DNA of 64,000 nt. It comes from Diphasiastrum complanatum (lineage: Eukaryota; Streptophyta; Lycopodiopsida; Lycopodiales; Lycopodiaceae). Shown piece after piece: positions 35,356-45,764 of the stretch. The notes under the pieces were generated by a model. That model ran no database searches and was not told the origin of the DNA. It was given only the letters and a program-made list of their open reading frames with translations. A program made the position numbers and the translations under genes. Location: NCBI GenBank assembly GCA_029204225.1, contig CM055095.1:74083501-74147500 (forward strand). Reading direction: 5' to 3'. The first letter of the stretch is position 1, and each line of letters begins with the position of its first letter.

Positions 35356-36758
35356 TAGAGGTCATCTTCAAACAAACTGGATTACACACACCCTCATCAT
35401 TGACGTACAGGGAAACATATATAAGCTCCAAATGATCACTGAAATCAGAAAACAAAAAATTTATGAGAATCAATGTGAAATCAAAATTCATATGAAAAAT
35501 TCAATAAAATAAAATATGAAAAATAGACACTTACTTTGTTATGTATGGCAGCACAAGAATCGGAGTCCCCAGTCTGACGTATTGGAGCATATCATCGTGC
35601 AAACTTTTGAAATCAGGAAAATCAAATACTTCCATGAATTGAAGGGAAAACAATGCAACATCTATAATCAATGGGGTCTGGAAGAACTCCATCCAGTACT
35701 AAATTGCCCCACCTCCTACATTGTCCCCTAGCATTTTATCCCTACTTTCTAATTCACCAGTATCTAAACTAGAAAGGGGGAGACCAGCATTGGTCTTCGA
35801 CATCCTAAAACTGTATCGAGGACCTAAACCTTTAAGATACGTGTTTAACAATTGGTCATATAGTACATATTGAGAACTATTTACAAAGGCAAGTGCAGGG
35901 GGTGACGGAAGTAACACTGATAAACCACATAAAGAATTGTCATTCAAAATTGATTCTACCTTTACACTAACAAAATCATCTAAATCGCTTCCAACAACAG
36001 GAGGAGGGGAACTAATATTTACGGGTTTAGGAAGAGGAGGAGATTTAGGAGGTGGAGATTGGTTAGGAGAGGAAGATTTAGCAGGAGAAGTTAAAGATGG
36101 AGTGGAAGGAGAAGAAGGAGACTTAGGAAGAGAATTAGGAGGAGAATGCCTAGAAGAAAGAATAGTATTAAGAGGAGATGGCTTGGAAAAATCCCTCGCT
36201 TTAGATGGAGGGTCGAGAGACCTCCTCTTCTTTGAAACACTCTCGCTCTGTATACGAATAACAAGCCGGGTTGGTTGAGATTGCTTTCGTTTTCTCCTCT
36301 TTGAATCTTGTTTTGGAGGAGAGGAGAGAGCAAGTCTAAAGTATTCAGCAAACTTGTCATATGTGTCCCAAAGCCTGAACACTGTTGAAATCCTTGGGCA
36401 TAATGGTCACCCTCTTGGCATGGATAGCTGCAACAACAGTATCAAAAAAAAATTTCACCTGGAAATCCTCATATGCTGTGTGCAGCACCTCAATTGCCGT
36501 TACCGTCCATCTCACATCTGCAGATAGACTTCTTGTCACCTGCCTGATGGACCTCTGTATGTGAGATTTTGGAATCAAAATATTATTTGTCTTATGAAGC
36601 TTCCAAATATCCTTGAGGCAGGGTGGGTCTCTTCTTCTGCCCCTTGGCCTAGGAGGAGGTGGTGGTGGACGAGGTGGTGGTTGTGGATTTCCTTGACCTG
36701 CACCTGAAATTGGTATTCCACCTGAATGCCCTCGTGCTGTCTGCTTGGTCCGCGCCAT
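34658..36758 (-). pseudogene. Histone H3-like / Ulp1 (C48) protease fusion gene, decayed
   Basis: ATG at 36758 opens MARTKQTARGHSGG, the histone H3 tail, then a Pro/Arg-rich segment. A divergent H3 fold follows (IWKLHKTNNILIPKSHIQR, VVAAIHAKRVTIMPKD; H3 has LIRKLPFQRLVREI and CAIHAKRVTIMPKD). A one-base shift near 36378 leads into an open Pro/Ser/Lys-rich stretch to a TAG at 35699-35701. The same frame resumes (WMEFFQTPLIIDVALFS) to a GTAAGT donor at 35534. Further exons are 35438 (DHLELIYVSLYVNDEG), about 35315-35233 (KLKMVDAE), 35035-34928 (SSQQLDFINCGWYTVCNAKH) and 34816-34658 (FRQETIKLVIENSY, stop). The Q...NCGWY..CNA..F motif and the following FR...I helix fit the Ulp1/C48 Gln and catalytic Cys. 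The His/Asp region is damaged by a (TG)n run (35325-35353). Lesions: one frameshift, one nonsense codon, one microsatellite disruption. The fusion to one gene is inferred from frame and splice phase. Confidence 0.7.
35063..35220. repeat. Inverted-unit cluster 1 (two ~70-bp units)
   Basis: Four copies of an 18-20 bp motif alternate in orientation: GATATCGGATCAACGCGC (35063), GCGCGCGTCGAACTGATATC (35114), TATCGGATCAGCACGCAC (35150), GGCGCGTTGAACCGATATTG (35201). They make two inverted units of 71 and 72 bp. The cluster fills most of the predicted 197-bp intron between two protease exons. Confidence 0.8.
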
Positions 36759-36770
36759 TATTGTGTAGTA

Positions 36771-36932
36771 GCAGATTAGCGCGCGATAATGTTGATTTCA
36801 GGATCAGACCTCAGGTCGGACGCGTCGAAACGATACCTGAGCTAAACAATTCCGTTAGTTGGTAGCAGATGGGCGCGAGCGAGTAGGAACGAATTGAAAG
36901 AAGTTGTTTTCAAACGCACTGAATCGATATCG
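36771..36932. repeat. Inverted-unit cluster 2, upstream of the H3-like start
   Basis: Two degraded units of the same motif: about 36771-36839 (AGATTAGCGCGCGAT with GGACGCGTCGAAACGATACC) and about 36866-36932 (GATGGGCGCGAG with ACGCACTGAATCGATATCG). The cluster lies between the H3-like ATG (36758) and a minus-strand TATA motif. Confidence 0.65.
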
Positions 36933-36981
36933 CATGGATACAAATAACTATAAGCAAAAAATTTTTAGCGTCGTCGATCAG

Positions 36982-36989
36982 TATATATA
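36982..36989 (-). promoter_or_regulatory. Candidate TATA box of the H3-Ulp1 gene
   Basis: TATATATA on the minus strand, about 225 bp upstream of the H3-like ATG and about 50 bp upstream of inverted-unit cluster 2. It mirrors the arrangement at 37956-38242. Confidence 0.4.
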
Positions 36990-37343
36990 GAGAAAATCAG
37001 AAATGATTGCAGACATGGTGGTTTGCAAACATGGTGCCTCGTATTACGATGATGATTACTCAGAGGCTTGTCAATCAAATCAATCTAAATATCCATCAGT
37101 CATCAAAATGATTAGTCCATATCGAATTAACCAGAACTAATTTCAAATAAAGTATGGTCACATCTACAATTAATCACACTTCTACCATTTAATGTTGAAA
37201 TTGACAACGTTAAGCTTTAAATATAAGACCTTTCTTATATCCAATAATTATAATTTTGGAAAATTCCAAAGGCAAGATTATTCATTCGATAGCTAATCAA
37301 CACACATATAAAGCATTTGACATCCATAGTATGTATTCTCGTC

Positions 37344-37569
37344 GCTCATTCGATATTGGACGCAATATGAGTGATCAGAGCTTGATTCGATAGATTCTGC
37401 ATAACTTTGGCCAGTATGAAGAGTCTTCCGAATCAAGCTTTGATCATGCATATAGGGTCCAATAGTTTCAAAAATTTCGATAATATTTTGGTCATGGAAT
37501 AGTGATTCGATGCGCTCAGTCCAAATGCAGCAAATACATCGTTTGTCAGGCGCGCTGATTCGATATCCC
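37344..37569. repeat. Inverted-unit cluster 3
   Basis: Degraded copies of the motif at 37347 (ATTCGATATTGGACGC), 37378 (GAGCTTGATTCGATA) and 37503 (TGATTCGATGCGC), and a good copy at 37549 (GGCGCGCTGATTCGATATCC). They lie in the intergenic region between the divergent H3-Ulp1 gene and module gene 1. The remaining sequence between 36990 and 37955 shows no gene. Confidence 0.6.
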
Positions 37570-37955
37570 ATACACAGAAAAATCATACTAGAATGCATAA
37601 TGAAAGACTTATGAAAATGTTCTGAATGAACATTATCTCAAAAGAAAAATTTTCGTCTTTACAATGCTTAAATAGGGCAAGAAATTGTAATAATTCTCCT
37701 CGTTCACGTTTTTCAATATTATCCCTTAATCAATTGTTTATAATTTTTTTAATGATTATTCTAGGAGGCTAGTGATTGTCTATTTAATGTATTCTGGCAC
37801 AGGGCTAATGATGATTCGTTGAATCTAGTACTAGACTAGTTAATGTATTTCGACGTAGATACAAATTAGTCTCATTTTGATTGGTGGATAAATATAGGTT
37901 GTAAATCACAATTTGTTATTTGACAAATGTATGGTTGTGATCAACAGGAATTGGC

Positions 37956-37963
37956 TATAAATA
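37956..37963 (+). promoter_or_regulatory. Candidate TATA box of module gene 1, copy 2
   Basis: TATAAATA, about 280 bp upstream of the ATG at 38242, with inverted-unit cluster 4 in between. Confidence 0.45.
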
Positions 37964-38040
37964 TGTGCACCACTTTCTATATTTCGATTCCGTAATCTTT
38001 TATTCTGAACTCTCTAGCCTTCTTGTTTTTCTTCATTCTC

Positions 38041-38234
38041 CCGATATCGAATCGACGTGTGCCATCCCTTGTTGTGCATGCTCGTATTCATTCAAGCGCG
38101 TTGAATCGATATCAGCCACTTCCGACCAGTGCTTTTTGAAAAATTTCATTCTCGGCCTTACCATATCGGATCAGCGTGCGCACTTTGCTTTATTCCTCTA
38201 CCGATATGTATCTGACGCATTGAACTGATATCGG
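38041..38234. repeat. Inverted-unit cluster 4, upstream of module gene 1
   Basis: CCGATATCGAATCGACGTGT (38041) with GCGCGTTGAATCGATATC (38096) forms a 73-bp inverted unit. ATATCGGATCAGCGTGCGC (38163) with GACGCATTGAACTGATATCG (38214) forms a 72-bp unit, with one more reverse copy at 38201. The cluster ends 7 bp before the ATG at 38242. Confidence 0.8.
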
Positions 38235-38241
38235 ATTCTAT

Positions 38242-39798
38242 ATGGCTAGTTCTTCCATGGCCTCAGATGACAAACTTATGGATTTTTTTAATACCAGTGA
38301 CATTCCATATGACAAATTAGAGTATTTTGCTAGTATTTTTTTTGCTCCCTTCGATATCGATAAGCTAGTTTATGAGAATCGTTATAATTTAATTTCTTAT
38401 CTTGATATTTTTTCTCAGATTATTAGTACTCCTATTTTGGATATAGATAATTTTTGTTTCGTTCATTTTCAGGACCTTGTACATTCCTAACCAGCCTCTA
38501 AGCACAAACACAATAGAAAGTACTCTAACCTGCATGACCATTTCAAAAGAAATATATACTGTGATATCCACAAAAGAATATGTCGCCTTCTAATCAAAGG
38601 AATGGCTTTTGTGTTCTACATATATGTTGAAATTCCAGATGATGAGTCTGTTGAATCTTCAACTGTTCCATTGATCGAAGCATCTGCACCTGCTCCAGTT
38701 GATGTAACTGATGCAGATACTGATATAGGTGTTGAAGCTGAAGTTTCTATGGCTTCAGATTATAAAAAAACTCTCCCTTGTTCTATAATCCTCTCTGATT
38801 CTCTTCCATCTGCATCTCCTGTTCATCAATTAACTCTACTCGATGTTCCTTTATATTTTATAAATAATGAATGTTATATTTCATTTAATGATATAGAAGA
38901 TGTATTGAATTTGAGAGAGGATGAAATCCTCTCAATTTTTGTTCAAAATTTATCAGAATTTTTTGACATTGTTGATTACTCATATGATGACCTTGAAAGT
39001 GAGAGATTATGATAAAGATGGCAATTGGAAATCTGGCAATGAGGCCTTGGAGGCCATGATTGAAAAATCTAAAGCCTATGAAAAGACTTTGCCTACAGAG
39101 GAGGAATTTTTGAAATTTCAAAAAAGATATCTCCCTAGGGCTAGATATATCCCCTCCGAAAATGTAGAGGCCATTGGAGGACATGACATCAGCAGAGCAA
39201 ACATCGTTGATTACGATGATTATGATCTAGTAAGTAGATATTATATTGGTATTGATATTGTTCAGTTTTCTTATCTCTTATTGGTATTGATATTGTTCAG
39301 TTTTCTTATTGAGTTTGCAGTGTTATGTATCATTCTAAATTTATTTTCTTTTCTCGTTTACATGATGCTATTGAAATGGATGCCTTTGGTATAAGATGTC
39401 GGGAGAAAATAGATGCCGGGAGAAAAGATGTTTCTCTATCTCATTATTTGAAAAACTTTCAAAATAATGAGATTTGTATATATCATTCATCTTATAATCC
39501 ATATGCAACCATTGTCATTATGGCCAACAAATCATTATCAGTTTGTTTAGGAGGCCATAAGTACGCAAGAAAAACATATAAAATAATTTCTGTGAAGAGA
39601 AATTTGGCTATTAAGATATTGGGTTATACTCCCAATGAGACTACGAAAAGATCATTTGCAATGGCCCTTTATTCGGGTTACATTGATATGAGCAAGAGGA
39701 AAAATTTAAAATTTTTGGATCCATATGAAAGGAGATTATTCTTTCATGACAATACCATCCGTCTGAATTTTGAAGAGGATGATAATGATAATAAATAA
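38242..39798 (+). pseudogene. Unrecognised module gene 1, copy 2
   Basis: Not a family I recognise. Exon 1 (38242 to about 38478) starts MASSSMASDDKLMDFF. A second part (about 38638-39000) is acidic, then reads VPLYFINNECYISFNDIEDV and LNLREDEILSI, a strand-rich then helical patch conserved with copy 1. After a likely one-base shift near 39000 it continues GNWKSGNEALEAM...YIPSENVEAIGG to a strong donor (CTA|GTAAGT, 39230). The last exon, from an acceptor at about 39318 (GTTTGCAG) to 39798, has AIEMDAFGIRCREKIDAG, a basic central part and an acidic tail EEDDNDNK. I see no membrane segment and no catalytic signature. It converges on gene 2 and diverges from the H3-Ulp1 gene. The exon 1-2 splice phase does not close cleanly, so this copy may be broken. 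Confidence 0.55.
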
Positions 39799-39823
39799 TT
39801 TTCTGTAATAGATTTTTGATATA

Positions 39824-40545
39824 TTACAAGAATCTCTCTTTTGTAATGAAGTTGAATGCCTTTCGAAATATCGTAATACTTGGCGAGTTTTTGGCTTGAT
39901 ATCTAAATTGTGCTCTTCTGTAAAACCACTGAAAAAGTTGAATTAAATATTTATTTCTTGAATTGTGTGCTCCATGATTTGTTGCTCTATGAAATGCTTC
40001 CCTTGCTTGCCAATGAGATTTTTCCATGCCTTGTGATGACCAGATACTTAAGCTCCCATATTCCTTTGCAAAATAAGTTGCATGATGAAGAAGGATGTGC
40101 TGCAAACAATAGTTTTGATTAGTTACATCAGTAGAAAAAAATATAAGACTGAATGAGAAAAGTACCAGATAATGATATAGATTAGCACCATGTAATGAGT
40201 AACGCTGTCTTTTCCCCGACAGTCATGTACAGATTTAACAAATGTGGTGCAATGATTTTGCAAAGTCCTCATATCTTCTGATGATAGGTTTTCTTTCCTG
40301 ATAACACCTATGAGTTTGTCTAAGTTGGTCCACACTTGTCTCTTTTCCACTCGATTACTTCCTTCCAAAGTTCGTGTGGCTTGAACAATTTCTCTCCAAA
40401 TTTCGTATCTGACACTTGATTCTTTGCATGTGTGATTGAATAAGAATCTTCTTGTTTTAGCACCTCCAATTGATGGCTTATTAGGAACGTTTCCTTTTTC
40501 CCCTGAGAGTCTGTCATTCCTGTTACAAGATGTAACAAAAATCAT
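39824..40545 (-). pseudogene. Unrecognised module gene 2, copy 2 (two exons)
   Basis: Exon 1 (about 40545-40199) reads KPSIGGAKTRRFLFNHTCKE, IWREIVQATRTLEG, VWTNLDKLIGVIRKENLS and DSVTHYM. A 99-bp intron (40100-40198) ends in a good acceptor (TTGTTTGCAG), and the frame closes exactly onto exon 2 (40099-39824): HILLHHATYFAKEYGSLSIW, SSQGMEKSHWQAREAFHRAT, NHG and a basic tail. The same intron and motifs occur in copy 1 at 24859-25775. The Trp/His-rich HYMH...YGSL.IW..QGMEKSH core suggests the C-terminal part of a transposase-like protein, but the catalytic acidic residues of known superfamilies are not identifiable. The 5' end is uncertain and the gene may be truncated. Confidence 0.6.
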
Positions 40546-41836
40546 ATCTCAGCACTCAGTTGTGAGAGTGCGAGAATTTGCTCTTTTAATAACATAGGAA
40601 CAATATACATAAATTGCATTTCACTGTTGAAGGCAGAGATCATTTTCTGCTCAGCTCACATATTGCGGCTACTAACAAAGTTAAGAAATCCAAAGTTTTA
40701 GATATCATATTGCCTGTGGTTGCTATCTTCTGATGCTGCCCAGCATACAAGAATTCTGCATGGAGAGAGGAATGCTCCAATAAAATTTTTACCCACAGAT
40801 CACAGCTTTCATGCAAGTGGTGCAACACCCCACACTGCCCCCCCTGTGGCCCTTTCTCTCATGATTCCATGGCTTCTGCCGTTTGTACAAAAGAAGCCAT
40901 AACATCAAAGCTTCAGCTATTGTTCCTGTTTGCGTCATCCCCCAGAGATTCTACTTTGATTTGCATCATTGCATTGTAACCAGAGTCTGATATATGTTGA
41001 AAAAAAAAACAATCCACTTCATTTTGTTTGCAATGTGCACCTCGTCTGGACTTTGAAGTCACCCGCATTATTGTCAGTGACTTGCCAATATATAATCACA
41101 AGCTGATTAATACTAAAGTTGACCAACAATATGAGGATGGCAGGCATCGAACTTTACTTTATGCATATGAACTATATCTAGTTTTCCAGTTAAAAACCTG
41201 CGCTGCCACAACCATGCATACAACAATCATTCTTAGCGTGGCTACATAGTACGACAATCTTGATCAAATCTCAGCATCCAAAGTGGCATTCTTATGTCCC
41301 TGCAGCGTGACATCATCAATTGCTTCCTTTTTGTGAATAAAATATCTATTGAGCAACTTTCAAAGGATCCATTAAACCCTGCAATGACATACACCAATGC
41401 ACTTGTCACCTGGGAATCATCTTCATGCAATAAAGGATTGATGTACCCAAAACCACTTCTATCATATTACAAAGTGATTGAGTTGAAAAAACTCCTGCTT
41501 ATGTACACACTAACTGTGGAGAGGATAATCATGACAGCATTGCAGCTGCCATTCTGACCTTAAAGCAGGTATAAGTTCCAGTAAACTTTACCACAACACA
41601 TACCCATAAATGGATATCTCGTATAAACTTGAATGATGATAGAAACTTCCCTTATCCAGTGAGCATTCACACACCAGCTCAGACGTCTAGCAGTTTCAGA
41701 CTTTAACTTACATGACCAATTAAGAAGTACTTATATAGGGCATCAATGGAAATCATTTGAATATGCATCCAGGTAGCTGATGGCTTCATCTTAGTAGATC
41801 TGCAAATCAAGATGCACCAGGCTCTCTATGGGGTAC
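40546..41836. other. Intergenic region between the module and PDRP
   Basis: No supported gene. It contains the 3' flank of PDRP (on the minus strand, downstream of its stop at 41837). Short ORFs lack motifs. Confidence 0.5.
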
Positions 41837-43009
41837 TTAATATCTCTTGGATATGTGAGGAATAACAAATTTGTTCATCCTTTCATGGTATAAGCGCAAA
41901 ATCACAGCTGCTGTCTCTTCAATGGCTTTGCCTGTCACCTCTGCAAGAAGATTCTAGACACTTTAATACAAGCACTGTACTTACAAATGAAGTCAAACAA
42001 AATTGGAAATGTAGTTATTCTCAACCAGAACATACAATGATCAGACACACTTAACGCTTTTGTATGAAACTACCAGCTGGATGGCACATAATGGATATGA
42101 ATGCAACAGCAGGGAAAGAGGACGAGTAATCTTAAGATCAGACACAGGTGATAAGACAATGTGAGTCATATAGCTTTCAGTTTCCCTAAAGCTACATAGT
42201 TGAGGACATGAAAATTTGGCATAATTTAGAACATCACTCATAACACCATTTCTGGTGCTTACAGACGGGAAAATCATCAGTTTTGTGAGCTCACCAACTA
42301 CTGGCCACCGTGGATTTCGAATAAATAGTTTGTTGCTATACTCTAGCTCATTTCGGATGTGATCCATGTCGCTGTACGAACTGCTTGAATCTACAGCAAG
42401 GCCCAAGTTCTTATATCTAGCAATCCGAATTGACCTCAGGAAATTTGGGTCCATCATCGTAAGGCCATAAATTCTGTCTTGATCTATGTCGAAAAGCTCT
42501 CTTGGGGGTTCAATCCCCAAAACCAACGGGACATTGGCTACCTTGTAACCCTTTTGAGCCATGTAAGTTGAAAGCGGAGTTTTGCTAGTCCGTGAAACTC
42601 CCACTAATACTAGATCTGCCAGGTGAAGGTTTCTAGGTAGAGCGCCATCATCTTGTTTGATAGTAAATTCCATAGCCTCAATTCGTTTTAGATACTCTTT
42701 TGTGAGAAAAGTTTTACGCCCTGGAGCCCCTCTTGGAAGCCCTGATGGGACTATTCCTAGCTGAGTTGCAAGGGCATCTGTGATAGGACCAAGGATGTCT
42801 ACATGAGTGACCCCAAACATTTGGCAAGCCTTTTTGGCAGCTTCGGCCATGGTCGGATCAGCCAGAGTATACAGCAAAGCTGCTTCTTCCTCTGATGCCT
42901 GCTGTACAATCTTCATCAATTGATTGATCTCCTTAATCTGCACGAGCACAGTGACGGATTTGTCAGATTTATCCACTTCTGTGATATTACGATATACCGG
43001 CACTGATGG

Positions 43010-43092
<83 letters not shown>

Positions 43093-43755
43093 AAACACAT
43101 TTTTCTGTATAAGCAGCTGAAGTCTACTATTCATAATTTAGCCTGTTAAGGATGTACATGACAATTTGTCAGCTTAGGTCGATACCATAGAAGCCCATTC
43201 CATACCATTTAGTACAGAATGTGAACAAATTTTTTTAAACTTAACCTACTTTAACTACAGATTGAAATTACCCTAGGGTTCTCATAACTATGATCCCAAT
43301 TTTGCATCTAACAGCTTTATAAATGTGTGCTGTAAATTAAGCCAATATGAGAATATGTAGAGATTTATGTATGAATCCTCAAGGTAAAGTAATAGGTCAT
43401 AACACACCAGTAACGCTTATTTCCTTTCTCAGCATGCTCACATAATTGTAATTTAAAATTTGTGTGTTACTATTATATCTACCATTACATTTGAAAGTAA
43501 CCAGAAGTAGAATGCATATGTATGAATCATAAAAGCATTTTTGTGTGCAAATGGTTACTTTTATGTCTAAATAATCTATTTGAGGCACCCCAACGTCATC
43601 CCCTACTTTCCACTAATCTAAAATTATTTCTCCCGGTGAGCCCTCCCCGAGTGCCCCTCGAGGCTCGCGCTCTCCTTATGTCCTCCCTGCACCCCCTCAC
43701 TGCGGCCTCCCTATGCCCTCCCGACGCAGACTTCCCGAGTGCCCTCCCTTGCGCG

Positions 43756-43830
<75 letters not shown>

Positions 43831-45560
43831 TTTTGAACGTTGGAACGTAGGTAGTTTGACACAGCAGGTATGGATACACTCTCTCACTAAATATCTTTAA
43901 TATATAGAATGATCAAGCATTCCCTTATTGGAGGCATTTCTAAAAACAAATACAAAAAACCACAAGAAATTACGTATCTGCTGTTATTCAAAACAAAACG
44001 TATGGTCCATACTTGCACATATGATACGCTACATCATGTAAAATTGCAATCTCTAGATAGTTCACCTGATTGAAACAGACTTTTCTGGGCTTCCACTTTT
44101 AAAGGCGAAGTGGAGTATGAATGATTGACAGCTGAAATATATCAGCCCTTAGCCACCCTTACATTAAGCCTAATCTGAAACTATCAACTTCACGTACTCT
44201 TCAAAAGAAAGTCTTAAAGAAAAAAAATTCGTACACTAAGCAAAAAGCAACAAAATTTCCAAAACTGGAATTTCATGACAGATTTATTAAGTCTTAAGTC
44301 AAGTCACTATCGCAGGTCGGCATAACAACAAATGCGTATGGGAGGGTGCTATATGGTCTGTGTAGGGGCTGTATACCAGCTAGCTCACTCAGCCTACTCC
44401 TACTGCTTGTGACAAACTTTCTGACTAGCCTAATGATAAACCAACGAAATATGTGAAACACAACAACGTACCAGAAGGTGATGTGAAGAAAGTCTGTACA
44501 CTTGAAGTTAACGAATCAATTGTTGGAAAATGAGAAAAGGAAGAAGTTTTTGTGCTGAAACTCACAATGCGGAAACACATTGGCTTTGTGCTAGGTGTCA
44601 CGCTTCACGACAAAGCTAAGAGCACGTCCAAGTTCATATTTTGATGTAGGAGAGGCTAATTTGCAAAATTTTGAAAATAAGCAACCGGAAATGCTATTGA
44701 GTGAAGATTAGATGTATTTTCTGAGTTCACATTTTCAACTAAAACAGGTTAATATGCAAATAGAAGAAAGTCAGCAACTGGACAAACTACCAAGTAATGG
44801 TTGTGTTATTTTCACCAGACCGCATAATTTGTGAGCGTAAATACATACAGCATCTGGATGGACACATTGCGCACACATAAGTACGGTCGCAACACTGGGT
44901 GGGTCTTATACACACTATTTTGGTTCAATGTTAAGTCAGCCAATTTTGAGTAAGCAATTTCTCGTGTGTTAAAGAGGAACAGATTATCTTTTTTTAGTAT
45001 ACGTACAGCAATCTAAACAACACATGCCTAAGCCTAGAAATACTTTTCATTACCTCAGAAAAGAGATGCGTGTTTACAGAACAACCTCTGCCCACCAGAC
45101 AGTGCTCAAATTGACCAAGGGCTGCATGCACCAAATAATCTGCTGTCCAGCCAGTACCATCAGACACCATGAACACAGTCTTCTCGCCAACTGCACACTC
45201 AGCTAGGGTTTCATCTGCAATCTCATCCTCAAATTTCTCTTCCAAAAGATCAGCACCTGTTGCCACAGGGAGGCTTGCAACAGCATCCGTTTTGCCATTG
45301 GCCGTGAATTGATTCGCCTTCTCGGAGCGCAAACGACGAGCCCTAGCCCATCGCATCAGCTGTGGGCTGGCCTTTGTCTTGAAGTCCTTTCGTACTGCTT
45401 CATGCTCTTCTTCCACCTCATAATCCTTGTAAGCTGGGAATGCTTTAGCACTGATGGCTCTGTTCAACCTTAATGCTGCAGAGCGTCTCCTTATTAAGCC
45501 CTGCCTTGTTGTTGCACTTGCAAATACTGCTGAGGGGATGCAAGCTTCTTTCATCGCCAT
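41837..45560 (-). CDS. RP1: Pyruvate,phosphate dikinase regulatory protein (PDRP/RP1), three exons
   Basis: Exons 45560-45054, 42937-42295 and 41940-41837 join in frame to 417 codons. Donors are GAG|GTAATG and G|GTGAGC; acceptors are GTGCAG and TTGCAG. PDRP is a bifunctional chloroplast enzyme that inactivates PPDK by ADP-dependent threonine phosphorylation and reactivates it by phosphorolysis (family knowledge, DUF299). Visible: an Ala/Ser/Arg-rich N-terminus fitting a transit peptide, [74 protein letters not shown], the P-loop-like [20 protein letters not shown] (about residues 281-300), [20 protein letters not shown], and the C-terminus PHISKRY. I chose ATG 45560 ([10 protein letters not shown]) because the frame upstream to 45806 translates a (GA)n microsatellite. 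No lesion is seen. It is the only clearly intact cellular gene here. Confidence 0.93.
43012..43090. repeat. (CT)n(AC)n microsatellite in PDRP intron 1
   Basis: About 16 CT units run directly into about 23 AC units, 75 bp upstream (on the minus strand) of exon 2. Length polymorphism is likely. Confidence 0.95.
43761..43827. repeat. (TG)n(AG)n microsatellite in PDRP intron 1
   Basis: Follows a GC-rich patch (about 43640-43760, repeated GCCCTCCC words) that stands out from the AT-rich intron. ORFs over it are low-complexity artefacts. Confidence 0.95.
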
Positions 45561-45720
45561 ATCCACAGCACATCTCACCGAGGGTGGTTTCACATGGGCT
45601 CGGGTCCAGCGGCACAGTCCCAGTACACTCACCCCCCAACTGGCCCTTCGTTTATTGCTTGTTACCCGCACCCCCTCTAGATGTGGGAGCCCTAGTGTCC
45701 CCAACCGGAGGTAGGTCTTC

Positions 45721-45764
<44 letters not shown>

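Noticed and set aside
35937-36278. Gly/Glu-rich plus-strand ORF opposite the H3-Ulp1 linker
   Set aside because: Shadow of the Pro/Ser-rich minus-strand coding sequence. Splice sites and domain matches support the minus strand only.
36357-36758. Ordinary replication-dependent histone H3 gene
   Set aside because: The fold is too divergent, the tail lacks K9 and beyond, the frame continues into a long linker, and the end of the H3 fold differs from the canonical ARRIRGERA. It is not a host core histone gene.
35063-38234. CRISPR-like array
   Set aside because: The motifs alternate in orientation, spacing is irregular and the genome is a plant's. They are inverted units, not direct repeats with spacers.
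43596-43879. ORFs rich in Leu-Ser and Thr-His in PDRP intron 1
   Set aside because: They are translations of the (TG)n(AG)n microsatellite and the adjacent GC-rich patch.
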